A stretch of 64,000 bases of DNA, taken from assembly GCA_017450695.1 (NCBI GenBank), contig JAFSTA010000047.1:1-64000 (forward strand), given 5' to 3'. Position numbers and translations under genes: made by a program. The DNA is from Kiritimatiellia bacterium. Its GTDB lineage: Bacteria; Verrucomicrobiota; Kiritimatiellia; RFP12; UBA1067. The notes below the pieces were generated by a model that was given only the letters and a program-made list of their open reading frames with translations, ran no database searches and was not told where the DNA came from. Shown piece after piece: positions 1 through 6,650 of the stretch; within the stretch, counting starts at the first letter, position 1, and the number at the start of each line of letters is the position of its first letter.

Positions 1-139
1 GCGGCAGAAAACTGATTCACCCAAATGGTGAAAGTCCGGCTTCTTCCGGAATGCCGATATTCTTCCTATCCAGCCTTCATTTCTTTGTGATCTCTGTGAT
101 CTTTGTGGCTCAACAAAAATCTCAACAGAGGATTTTAGG
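1..139 (-). mobile_element. Partial type-M element, cut by the window edge
   Basis: The right boundary carries the M-type end (AGAGGATTTTAGG, ending at 139). Inside are the TTCACC/GGTGAA palindrome found in other M copies (around 15-34) and a nonamer array of three exact 9-nt units at 82-108 (TCTTTGTGA, TCTCTGTGA, TCTTTGTGG). The other end lies outside the window or is lost. I see no coding sequence here. Confidence 0.55.
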
Positions 140-384
140 TTCATTCAACGCGCGGGCGAGTTAGCCCGCGCACCTTCTACATGGTTGTTCTCGATGTTGT
201 CTCTGTTGTTTCCCAATCCTCATCTATAGTTCCGAGCGAGGCGTTCGGGGAAGCGGCACCCCTGCCGCTTCATTCTGTCCTGTTGCCCCGCGAAGCGGTA
301 AATCAACGTCCCTTTCGTGATGGGGAGTTTGGGAGGCTTGGAGAACAGCTACCCCTGTCTCCGACAACTCCGGGACTCCCCGTA
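140..384. repeat. Composite repeat: nonamer array plus REP-like hairpin
   Basis: A nonamer array lies at 184-210 (GTTGTTCTC, GATGTTGTC, TCTGTTGTT) and is followed by an AAGCGGCA/TGCCGCTT hairpin at 251-270. The stretch 184-300 is a degenerate direct copy of about 5909-6020. A short open frame crosses it, but the sequence is explained by the repeats, so no gene is called. Confidence 0.7.
251..270. repeat. REP-like hairpin, family B
   Basis: AAGCGGCA and TGCCGCTT form a perfect 8-bp stem around a 4-nt loop, preceded by CGTTCGGGG. The same core recurs in both orientations elsewhere in the window. Confidence 0.75.
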
Positions 385-858
385 GGGCGCATCTGTATGA
401 TTCAACCTAAATTCCGCTGTTGGACACTTTGAAAAAACACGGAAACCACGGAAAAACATCGGTTTCTTGGAACGGCGATTCCGTAAGTTCCGTATATCCC
501 GTGGTGAATCATGGCGCTTTGGAATTGTTCAGACTTTCACCATTTGGGTGAATCCGTTTTCTGTCGTAACGTATGTGCGGGGGATCGAAAGGCCTCTGTT
601 TCCGGCACTTTCTCCGTGTACTCTGCGGTCTCAGCGCCTCTGCGTGAGAACCCAGACGAGGAATCTAGGTTCAACAAAGGTTTGCTGTGTTCAAACACAG
701 AAGTTTTCATGTCATGGCCTCACGCCAAGTTCGCCAAGTACGCGAAGTGGCCGACTTCCTTCCCTTTGCGAACGTTGCGGACTTTGCGTGAGGTTCAATC
801 TCCGCGTTCGGTATCGCAGGCATCTACTTGGATCACGGTGAAAAACGCAGATGCGCCC
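385..858 (+). mobile_element. Type-H element interrupted by a type-M element
   Basis: The ends are GGGCGCATCTG (385-395) and CAGATGCGCCC (848-858), a perfect 11-bp terminal inverted repeat. Without the M insertion (406-669) and the extra TTCAA copy, about 205 bp remain. That remainder matches 50879-51074 in inverted orientation. Its interior has two complementary nonamer arrays: CACGCCAAG, TTCGCCAAG, TACGCGAAG at 721-747 and CTTTGCGAA, CGTTGCGGA, CTTTGCGTG at 764-790. The flanks of this copy show no matching target duplication. Confidence 0.8.
406..669 (+). mobile_element. Type-M MITE-like element inserted in type H, TSD TTCAA
   Basis: The left end CCTAAATTCCGC (406-417) and right end GAGGAATCTAGG (658-669) are imperfect inverted repeats. 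TTCAA lies directly on both sides (401-405 and 670-674). The inverted H copy at 50879-51074 has a single TTCAA at the matching point (51054-51058), so it is the empty site. The interior holds ACGGAA-type and TTCCGT-type units near 436-507, a TTTCACC/GGGTGAA palindrome near 528-543, and the array CTCCGTGTA, CTCTGCGGT, CTCAGCGCC, TCTGCGTGA at 612-647. It encodes no credible protein. Confidence 0.85.
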
Positions 859-885
859 CGGCATTCAAAAGTTTGAAATTCGTGC

Positions 886-914
886 TTTTCATTGGTGCGT
901 TGGTTTGCTATACT
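886..914 (+). promoter_or_regulatory. Promoter of tRNA-Arg
   Basis: TTTTCA (886-891) and TATACT (909-914) are separated by 17 nt, with TGC just before the -10, giving an extended -10 element. The -10 ends 14 nt before the mature tRNA. Confidence 0.65.
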
Positions 915-928
915 AGTGCCTGTTTTTT

Positions 929-1005
929 GCGCCTGTAGCTCAACTGGATAGAGTGACAGCCTCCGAAGCTGTAGGTTGCCAGTTCGACCCTGGCCAGGCG
1001 CACCA
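929..1005 (+). tRNA. tRNA-Arg(CCG)
   Basis: This is a complete cloverleaf of 77 nt. The acceptor stem is GCGCCTG (929-935) with CAGGCGC (995-1001). The seven-base anticodon loop CTCCGAA gives anticodon CCG, which reads CGG. The T arm is followed by discriminator A and an encoded CCA (1003-1005). It has its own promoter and terminator and is not part of a tRNA cluster. Confidence 0.97.
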
Positions 1006-1010
1006 TTTCT

Positions 1011-1049
1011 CCGCCGTATCGGTTTTTCCCGACGGCGGTTTTTGTTTTT
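1011..1049 (+). terminator. Intrinsic terminator after tRNA-Arg
   Basis: CCGCCGT (1011-1017) pairs with ACGGCGG (1032-1038), followed by a T-rich tract. It starts 5 nt after the tRNA. Confidence 0.88.
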
Positions 1050-1080
1050 CGTATGCTGAACTCGAAATCGCATTTTCAAC

Positions 1081-1234
1081 CCAGATTGCTCGTTTGATTC
1101 TCACGCAAAGCCGCAGAGATCGCAGAGTGCGCAGAGAAAGTACCGACAACAGAGGCGGAATCGGTGCTTATGATTTTTCCGTAAGTTCCGTGTATTTCGT
1201 GGTTTCAAAATTGTCCAACAGAGGGATTTTTAGG
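1081..1234 (-). mobile_element. Degenerate type-M element, inverted
   Basis: Read on the minus strand, it starts with an eroded left end near 1234 and finishes with CGAGCAATCTGG at 1081, a degenerate form of the usual right end. The interior arrays are CACGCAAAG, CCGCAGAGA, TCGCAGAGT, GCGCAGAGA (1102-1137) and TTCCGTAAG, TTCCGTGTA, TTTCGTGGT (1177-1203). No target duplication remains. Confidence 0.6.
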
Positions 1235-1471
1235 TTTGTACCCCCCTGCGTACTCTGCGCCCTCAGCGATTCTGCGTGAGAACTCCAACAACGAAACTGG
1301 GGGATAATTGCGGTATGGTATTTTGGACAGGGATATGGTAAAATAAGGTTTCTTTCGGAACGATTGTTTTGGGAGACCTGCACCCCGTGCTCGGTACGGG
1401 AATGTGCTTGAGGATCAGTTTTGTGAACTGTCAATTCAGGCACGGAACTTTTTGACGAGGAGAACATTCAG
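1235..1471 (+). other. Non-coding leader region with a fourth array and a promoter
   Basis: A further array of exact 9-nt units lies at 1244-1279 (CCCTGCGTA, CTCTGCGCC, CTCAGCGAT, TCTGCGTGA), probably the remnant of another M right end. The rest is an unannotated leader of about 120 nt before the phosphatase-like gene. I see no other gene. Confidence 0.5.
1316..1344 (+). promoter_or_regulatory. Candidate promoter of the phosphatase-like gene
   Basis: TGGTAT (1316-1321) is a weak -35. TAAAAT (1339-1344) is a good -10 preceded by TGG, with a 17-nt spacer. Confidence 0.5.
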
Positions 1472-2722
1472 ATGAAACTGGTTTTTCTGCCCTTTTTGTT
1501 GACGGTCGGCTTTCTCTCTCCCGCTGGCGCGTCGGTTGAGTTGGTGTCACCTGTGGATGGCGAAACGATTCCGCTCTTGCCTGAGGCGCAGAAGCAGATT
1601 CTCGCAATCCCGACTTACGAGGGAAGACTTGCCGCCTTGCGTGCCGATAAGGACGTGAAGAAGACTTATTTCAAAGACAAGTCGAACAAGTGGCGCGTCT
1701 CCATTCCCTTGACCCTGAAATGGAAGACAACGAAAGGGGAAAGAGGTCCTTGGAAACTGGTGGTCGGACGGAAGTCGGATCTTTCCGATGCGAAGCCGTA
1801 CTGGCTTGAATCGAAGCAAGCCACGCGCGAAGATGGTGATGGTTTTGCGCTGTGGACCTACCGACTGGAACGGGCGAATCTGGAACTCGGACGCGTCTAT
1901 TACTGGAAGGTCTGGAGCGATGTGAAATGTCCTGAGTATGATCATGGCTCGACGATCGGCAAAGATTGCTGCAAGAGCGGGAAACGTTCCAGCGAGTCCG
2001 GCATCGCCTCATTCCGTTCTGAGGATCAGGCGCCACGCTGGATCGCGATCGAGGGACGGGTTAGGAACATCCGCGATCTGGGCGGGTGGCGTACACGCGA
2101 CGGAAAGCGTGTCAAACAGGGAATGGTGTTTCGCGGTGAGGGGTTGAACGACAACAGCGTCAATGGGGAACGGCGCGGGAGGAATCGTTTGACTGTCGAG
2201 GACGTGCGCTTCTTCACCGAGGAATTGGGGATTCGCACCGATTTGGATTTGCGCAACAAACGCGAGATCTCCGACCTGGGTAAATCTCCGCTCGGCGAGA
2301 AAGTGACATTCGTGCCGCATTCGTCGGCGGCATACGCCGGAATCTTTGATGTCCACGGCAAGAAGGTCATGGCCGAAAACATCCGGCTCTTCTGCGACGA
2401 GAAGAACTATCCGATTTACTTCCATTGCATCGGCGGCGCGGACCGGACGGGATCGCTCGCGTATGTTCTGAACGGTATCCTTGGCGTGGAACGCCATGAT
2501 CTGGAGACGGATTGGGAATCGACCTTCTATCCAGTCCTTCCTGAACTCGAATCTGGTTATTCGGGCGAAAACTACTGGCGTCTTGAACAGCATTTCAATC
2601 GCGGGTTCGAGAAATATGGAACGAAGGAGACCTCTTGGAATGATCGGATCAAGCTCTATCTGTTGGACTGCGGCGTAACCGAGGAAGAGATTGCGAAAAT
2701 CCGTTCGATTCTACTGGAGTAA
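1472..2722 (+). CDS. Secreted tyrosine-protein phosphatase-like protein
   Basis: The product has 416 residues. Residues 1-20 form a signal peptide (positive start, hydrophobic core, AGA cleavage context). Residues about 21-190 look like a beta-sandwich domain with W-rich strands. Residues about 195-415 resemble the Y_phosphatase3 family: 'RNIRDLGGW' begins the domain, and HCIGGADRTG holds the catalytic CX5R loop with Cys319 and Arg325. In this family the Cys attacks phosphotyrosine or other phosphoesters. Export implies an extracellular or periplasmic substrate, which is unknown. The start is set by GAGGAGA eight bases upstream (1457-1463). The next gene follows closely on the same strand and may be cotranscribed. 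Confidence 0.82.
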   Translation: MKLVFLPFLLTVGFLSPAGASVELVSPVDGETIPLLPEAQKQILAIPTYEGRLAALRADKDVKKTYFKDKSNKWRVSIPLTLKWKTTKGERGPWKLVVGRKSDLSDAKPYWLESKQATREDGDGFALWTYRLERANLELGRVYYWKVWSDVKCPEYDHGSTIGKDCCKSGKRSSESGIASFRSEDQAPRWIAIEGRVRNIRDLGGWRTRDGKRVKQGMVFRGEGLNDNSVNGERRGRNRLTVEDVRFFTEELGIRTDLDLRNKREISDLGKSPLGEKVTFVPHSSAAYAGIFDVHGKKVMAENIRLFCDEKNYPIYFHCIGGADRTGSLAYVLNGILGVERHDLETDWESTFYPVLPELESGYSGENYWRLEQHFNRGFEKYGTKETSWNDRIKLYLLDCGVTEEEIAKIRSILLE

Positions 2723-2771
2723 CCGGTGTCGATAGAAGCCGAACGTGAAGGCAGGAGGAGAAACACGGAAG

Positions 2772-3830
2772 ATGAGTCGGTTTGCCTGGTATCGGTTGTT
2801 CGTCTTTTGCCTTGTATCGTTGACCGCGTCGATGTTTTGTTCGGCGCAGACCAATGAGAACATGGGGACACTCTCGGTTACGGTCCATACGCGGGTTCTT
2901 GACTGGGACCGGCTTGCGTCTGTGCTGGAGAGATCGGAGATTCAGACGGACGAACAGTTTTCCCATGCGCTGCGAAAGGCAGGCGTACAGTCCGAGAACT
3001 GGAATGAGACGTTTCTGGTGATTGCCGCCGGGGGAAAATTCCTGAAACGTATTCCCGTACGTTCAGAAAAAACCTTTCGAGAAAAGTTACCCGCCGGAGA
3101 GTACGATCTTGTGGTCATGAAACGGGGCGCTCCGACGTGGGTGAAGGGTGTCTCGCGTGACGCAATGTCTGAAATTCGCCATGTCCGCATTCTTGCAGGG
3201 CAAACCGCCTCCTGCCTATTTCTATTGCAGAATAGTCTGCTTGCCGTGCGGGGACGGGTGCTCGACTCCGGTACGGGGAATGGGCTCGCCAACCAAACGA
3301 TCATCTTCCGGTCACTTGATTTCACAAAAGGGGAACGGGAGCACCGGACTCCGTTCCGCATCAAGACGAATGAACAGGGAGAATACTTCATTGCGGGGAT
3401 TCCTCCAATCAATCCCTTCGATCTGGTTCCGTGTTTTTCCAGTGGTCTGGTCGGGAAAGGCATTGGACAGATCGAGACTGGGGACGGGAAAGAGAAAATT
3501 ATTTTCCTGCCCGCCACAGCGGACGAGGCAACGTTGGCGAAACGGTTGTTTGGCATTTTGGCGAAACGGGGGAAAGGTCAGGTGGCAGGGACGATCACAC
3601 CTCCAAAAGAGTTGCCGATTCTGCCCAGTACAAACAACGTGATTTTTTTGCCGGATATCCGTATCGCACCTTCCCGGAAAGGAATTCACCCACCTGTCGT
3701 TCCGAAATCGCCGGATAAAGTTGAGCCGAAAGCGTCGGCAAAACCAGTCCAGAGTACAGCACCGAAAACCAAACCCAAGCAACGTCAACAGCCCGAATCA
3801 AAACCCGTAAAGAAACCAGCGGCGAAATAG
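2772..3830 (+). CDS. Secreted protein with carboxypeptidase-regulatory-like domain
   Basis: The product has 352 residues and no recognised catalytic motif. ATG 2772 is preferred because AGGAGGAG lies at 2753-2760; an in-frame GTG at 2745 has no such site. Residues 1-28 form a signal peptide ending in CSA. Around residues 155-230, 'VRGRVLDSGTGNGLANQ' followed by 'KTNEQGEYFIAGIPP' is typical of the CarboxypepD_reg-like beta-sandwich fold, often used for adhesion or extracellular assembly. The last 60 residues are rich in Lys, Pro and Ala and probably disordered and basic. It lies 49 nt after the phosphatase-like gene, so the two may be cotranscribed. The biological role is unknown. Confidence 0.7.
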   Translation: MSRFAWYRLFVFCLVSLTASMFCSAQTNENMGTLSVTVHTRVLDWDRLASVLERSEIQTDEQFSHALRKAGVQSENWNETFLVIAAGGKFLKRIPVRSEKTFREKLPAGEYDLVVMKRGAPTWVKGVSRDAMSEIRHVRILAGQTASCLFLLQNSLLAVRGRVLDSGTGNGLANQTIIFRSLDFTKGEREHRTPFRIKTNEQGEYFIAGIPPINPFDLVPCFSSGLVGKGIGQIETGDGKEKIIFLPATADEATLAKRLFGILAKRGKGQVAGTITPPKELPILPSTNNVIFLPDIRIAPSRKGIHPPVVPKSPDKVEPKASAKPVQSTAPKTKPKQRQQPESKPVKKPAAK

Positions 3831-4056
3831 GCAATCGGGATGGGGTGGGCAACTGATGCCGTAGTTCGGAATCCAAAGTTCTGAGAAGCAGAGGATCCGG
3901 TGCCTGGGAAAAGAAGCGTTGCCACACCTGTTCATTCGGTCTGTTCCGTGTCTCCTCTGAAAGACAATTTTTAGAAACCACGGAACACACGGAATACACG
4001 GAAAATCATCAGTTCCGTGGTACGGCGATTCCGTGAGTTCTGTGTATTTCGTGGTT
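3831..4056. repeat. Non-coding stretch with an inverted nonamer-array pair
   Basis: ACCACGGAA, CACACGGAA, TACACGGAA (3977-4003) face TTCCGTGAG, TTCTGTGTA, TTTCGTGGT (4029-4055) across about 25 nt. The outermost units are complementary, so a long imperfect hairpin can form. It resembles the interior of type-M elements, but clear ends are missing. No gene is visible. Confidence 0.7.
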
Positions 4057-4075
4057 TGCCAATTGTCTCGTCTAG

Positions 4076-4220
4076 AACTTCATTGTTCACAAATCTCAAA
4101 TGTTCACAAATGCCAACAAGGTCACAAATCACAATGCCATTTCAATTTGTATTTATGGCAATGATGACAATTGTGCCAATTGTGAACAATCGGAGAAGTT
4201 ATCTGAATCGAATCACTCAC
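4076..4220 (+). repeat. A+T-rich dispersed repeat, copy 1
   Basis: It runs from AACTTCATTGTTCACAA to TTGTGAACAAT and GAAGTTA, so the ends are roughly inverted. The interior repeats TTCACAAAT at 9-10 nt spacing and contains ACAATTGTGCCAATTGTGAAC. Inverted copies lie at 51185-51329 (full) and 55610-55707 (truncated). Its base composition is very unlike the G+C-rich neighbours. Confidence 0.8.
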
Positions 4221-4269
4221 GCAGCGCGTGAGCGGAGGCCAGCAGAGAATTTCGTTTCATTCGGTGATT

Positions 4270-4296
4270 TTGAAATTGCTCCGATTGGTATATAAT
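4270..4296 (+). promoter_or_regulatory. Candidate promoter of the beta-helix gene
   Basis: TTGAAA (4270-4275) and TATAAT (4291-4296) match both consensus boxes well, but the spacer is only 15 nt. The start codon follows 28 nt later. Confidence 0.55.
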
Positions 4297-4324
4297 AGGG
4301 ACACTTTCTTGAGGGGGTATCGGA

Positions 4325-5419
4325 ATGAACAGGTGTCATGTTTGGTTTGGTTTATTCTTTCTCGCCATCGCTGTCGGCACGGCGGGAACACGCATCGTTG
4401 CGACGGATGCTGGCACCGACAATACGGGGAAGTCGGATGCGACTTCGGTTATCCAGCGGTGTATCGACACCGTTTCATGCAAGGGAGGCGGAACGGTTTA
4501 TCTTCCACCTGGTGTGTATCGGGTCGGCTCGCTTTCTTTGGGGGCGGGAACTAGATTGCAGCTGGCCGGAGGCGTGAAGTCCGCACGCATCGGATACACG
4601 GAGGAGGTGCGGAAGAGTACGCTCGATCCGTCCGTTTCCGCGATTCTCCGCACTTCGGGAAAAAGTACCTGTTCGATTTTCCTCTACAATCTGGTGACAC
4701 CAGCCTATTGCACGAACGGGGTGGGGGACATTACCGTTTCCGGTGGCGTATTCGACTGTCAGGGAAAAATGAAAGTATTGGCTTTCGCATGTGGACGGAA
4801 GATCCGGATTGAAAACATGATTGTGAAAGACATTCCCAACAACCACGCATTCCAGATTGACGGCTGTGAAAATGTGGTCATAACAAACTGCCTTTTCGCG
4901 GGGTATCGAATGGGGAAGGTCCTGACGCGCGAGACGATTCAGATCGAACAGACGTCGCCCTATGCCATCACGGGAAATCCCGACCGTTGGCCGTCCCCGA
5001 TTCTGTGTTCGAAGAAAGATGCATTTATAAACCGGAATGTCTGTGTTTCGGGGTGTTGGTTCGGTCCGAGCGAGAAATCCGGTCCCCATCTCGTCGCGGT
5101 CGGACATCATGGACGTGTACCGACATGCGCTGGATTTTCTTTTATCGGAAACACCGTCGTGGATCCGCTCTACTGTGGACTTCATCTGCCGGACTTTACG
5201 GATGTCGTCATTTCAGACAATACATTCATCGCGACCAATCGGGTTCTGGAACTGGCGCAAGATGCGGCAATGATCAGCCTGTACGGACAGCGTCCCCGTA
5301 CACCGGGTTCTCCCGCCGTTCGAATTTTCGGCAATCGGTTTGTGCTGGATCCGGAACATCCGCGCAAGAAGCTCTTCGTATCTGAACCGCGCCGAGCAGA
5401 CGTCTCGTTTCACGAGTGA
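4325..5419 (+). CDS. Secreted right-handed beta-helix protein (GH28/pectate-lyase superfamily)
   Basis: The product has 364 residues with a signal peptide (residues 1-20). 'VATDAGTDNTGKSDATSVIQ' followed by 'GGGTVYLPPGVYRVGSL' is the conserved entry to the pectate_lyase_3 / polygalacturonase beta-helix. Later 'ITVSGGVFDCQGK', 'IRIENMIVKDIPNNHAFQIDGCENVVITNC' -like coils follow (about residues 135-195). These families cleave uronic-acid polymers. I could not place the GH28 catalytic Asp triad with confidence, so the substrate is open. GGGGG at about 4312-4316 precedes the start as a weak ribosome site. It is monocistronic, with repeats on both sides. Confidence 0.72.
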   Translation: MNRCHVWFGLFFLAIAVGTAGTRIVATDAGTDNTGKSDATSVIQRCIDTVSCKGGGTVYLPPGVYRVGSLSLGAGTRLQLAGGVKSARIGYTEEVRKSTLDPSVSAILRTSGKSTCSIFLYNLVTPAYCTNGVGDITVSGGVFDCQGKMKVLAFACGRKIRIENMIVKDIPNNHAFQIDGCENVVITNCLFAGYRMGKVLTRETIQIEQTSPYAITGNPDRWPSPILCSKKDAFINRNVCVSGCWFGPSEKSGPHLVAVGHHGRVPTCAGFSFIGNTVVDPLYCGLHLPDFTDVVISDNTFIATNRVLELAQDAAMISLYGQRPRTPGSPAVRIFGNRFVLDPEHPRKKLFVSEPRRADVSFHE

Positions 5420-5523
5420 GTTGAGGGACGGCTGGTGGTGCCGCCAGTTCTGAGGTCTGGGCGAGACGTTCGGGGAAAGTTAAATCGCTTCGTTTTAAAA
5501 TGGTTCAATGGCTGGGCCGCGAA

Positions 5524-5543
5524 AAGCGACAGGAGTGTCGCTT
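5524..5543. repeat. REP-like hairpin, family B, inverted
   Basis: AAGCGACA pairs with TGTCGCTT around AGGA-type loop bases and is followed by CCCCG, so it is inverted relative to the copy at 251-270. Confidence 0.7.
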
Positions 5544-5571
5544 CCCCGATTGGGCGGCTCTTCAGCATTGC

Positions 5572-5591
5572 GGACGCGACGGGGCGCGTCC
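5572..5591. repeat. REP-like palindrome, family C
   Basis: GGACGCG (5572-5578) and CGCGTCC (5585-5591) flank a 6-nt loop; CATTGC precedes and CTCCC follows, as in the other family-C copies. Confidence 0.75.
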
Positions 5592-5623
5592 CTCCCGACG
5601 GGTGAGGCCGCCCCCATGACTTT

Positions 5624-5689
5624 GACAGGATTAACAGGATTTACAAGATTCGGATCTGCCGCCAATCCTGTGAATCCTGTAAATCCTGT
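5624..5689. repeat. Symmetric nonamer hairpin (ACAGGATT x3 / AATCCTGT x3)
   Basis: Three exact 9-nt units, ACAGGATTA, ACAGGATTT, ACAAGATTC (5625-5651), face CAATCCTGT, GAATCCTGT, AAATCCTGT (5663-5689). The two arms are nearly complementary over 27 bp, with a spacer of about 11 nt. It is the cleanest example in the window of the inverted-array design. Confidence 0.85.
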
Positions 5690-5737
5690 CTGAAAACTTA
5701 CCCGTAGAACGGGTTGTCAATCCGTTCGCGTCACAGC

Positions 5738-5757
5738 GGACGCGACGAGGCGCGTCT
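5738..5757. repeat. REP-like palindrome, family C (degenerate)
   Basis: GGACGCG pairs with CGCGTCT, one position off a perfect stem. Confidence 0.6.
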
Positions 5758-5807
5758 CCCAAACTCCGCACAAGCGCGGGCGGCGGGTAATTTCCCGGAA
5801 GGCCGAA

Positions 5808-5943
5808 AGGAAACAACTTCAACAACAAATTGACAACAGGCTGGTGGTCGTCTCGCAACCGCGCAACGGTTCTCATCCGGCTCGCGGTTGCGAGCCGTCC
5901 GGATTGAAGTTGTTCTCGATGTTGTCTCTGTTGTTTCCCAATC
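5808..5943 (-). repeat. Family-D repeat with AACAAC / GTTGTT arms, inverted copy
   Basis: AACAACTTC, AACAACAAA, TTGACAACA (5812-5838) and GTTGTTCTC, GATGTTGTC, TCTGTTGTT (5909-5935) flank a core with the CTCGCAACCG / CGGTTGCGAG hairpin. It is the reverse complement of the repeats at about 61580-61710 and 62507-62643. Confidence 0.7.
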
Positions 5944-5976
5944 CTCATCAAAAATTTCTAAACAAGACATTCGGGG

Positions 5977-5996
5977 AAGCGGCACTCCTGCCGCTT
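5977..5996. repeat. REP-like hairpin, family B
   Basis: AAGCGGCA/TGCCGCTT with loop CTCC, preceded by ATTCGGGG. It follows the family-D arms in the same order as at 184-270. Confidence 0.75.
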
Positions 5997-6236
5997 CATT
6001 CCGTTCTGTCGCCCCGCAAAAGCGACAAGTATGTATTCCGTCAAGTAGAAACCCCGAAAAAATTTCGCTGACGTGGGGATGTTTCCGGGATAAAGCCGTG
6101 GTTGCGTGGACGCGAGTCCGCTTGTGCAAGGACTGGCGGCGAGCTTTCCTTTCAGGTTAGCTGTCTGTTTCCACTGCACGGTCATGCGAAATCTGACTTG
6201 GAAAATTATTCGGGGAAATTCGAAACTTGAAATGAA

Positions 6237-6489
6237 CCTAAATTCCTCTGTTAGTTTTCCCAAACAACGGTATTTATCTCACGCAGAGGTGCAGAGACGC
6301 GGAGATTCGGCAAGTTTGTGATTGTTTGCCGTACGGTTTTCGCTTCACCCATTTGGTGAAGAATCGAGCCTTTCTTTTCTCTTCCCAAACTTCGCTCGAA
6401 CCTGCAAAATGCCCCTGTTTTCGGACTCTTCTCTGCGTTCTCTGCGACCTCTAGCGGCTCTGCGTGAGAACCCAAACGAGGAATCGAGG
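6237..6489 (+). mobile_element. Type-M MITE-like element, TSD ATGAA
   Basis: The ends are CCTAAATTCCTC (6237-6248) and GAGGAATCGAGG (6478-6489), inverted with two mismatches. ATGAA occurs on both sides (6232-6236 and 6490-6494). The interior array CACGCAGAG, GTGCAGAGA, CGCGGAGAT (6280-6306) is complementary to CTCTGCGTT, CTCTGCGAC, CTCTAGCGG, CTCTGCGTG (6431-6466). A TTCACC/GGTGAA palindrome lies between. It is closely related to 19480-19730 over its whole length. Confidence 0.87.
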
Positions 6490-6650
6490 ATGAAACCACA
6501 GAATACACGGAACTCACGTGATGAGGTGGTAGTATGCTGTCTTATATCTTGTGTTTGAAATCGTTGTGGGCGCGGTGGTTGAACATGAGCCTTGTCCGTT
6601 CCGCCATTCCTTCAGGGGACGGTATAGGCTAGTTTATAATTTTCTCGGTC

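Larger units (their letters stand above)
5420..6650. repeat. Long repeat-only intergenic region
   Basis: About 1.2 kb holds no credible gene. In order it contains a family-B hairpin, a family-C palindrome, a nonamer hairpin (5624-5689), a second family-C palindrome, the inverted family-D copy (5808-5943), another family-B hairpin, a moderately conserved stretch, and a complete type-M element. The short open frames here arise from the G+C-rich repeats. Confidence 0.75.

Noticed and set aside
181-432. Open frame of 83 codons at the left end
   Set aside because: It runs through the GTTGTC array, a family-B hairpin and the end of type H; the protein has no family likeness and its copy at 5888-6160 diverges as DNA, not as protein.
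511-876. Open frame of 121 codons whose translation resembles one starting at 51019
   Set aside because: The likeness comes from the type-H element shared by both places. The array period is a multiple of three, so frames stay open without selection for protein.
795-1149. Minus-strand frames over tRNA-Arg
   Set aside because: They lie antisense to a clear tRNA and its terminator.
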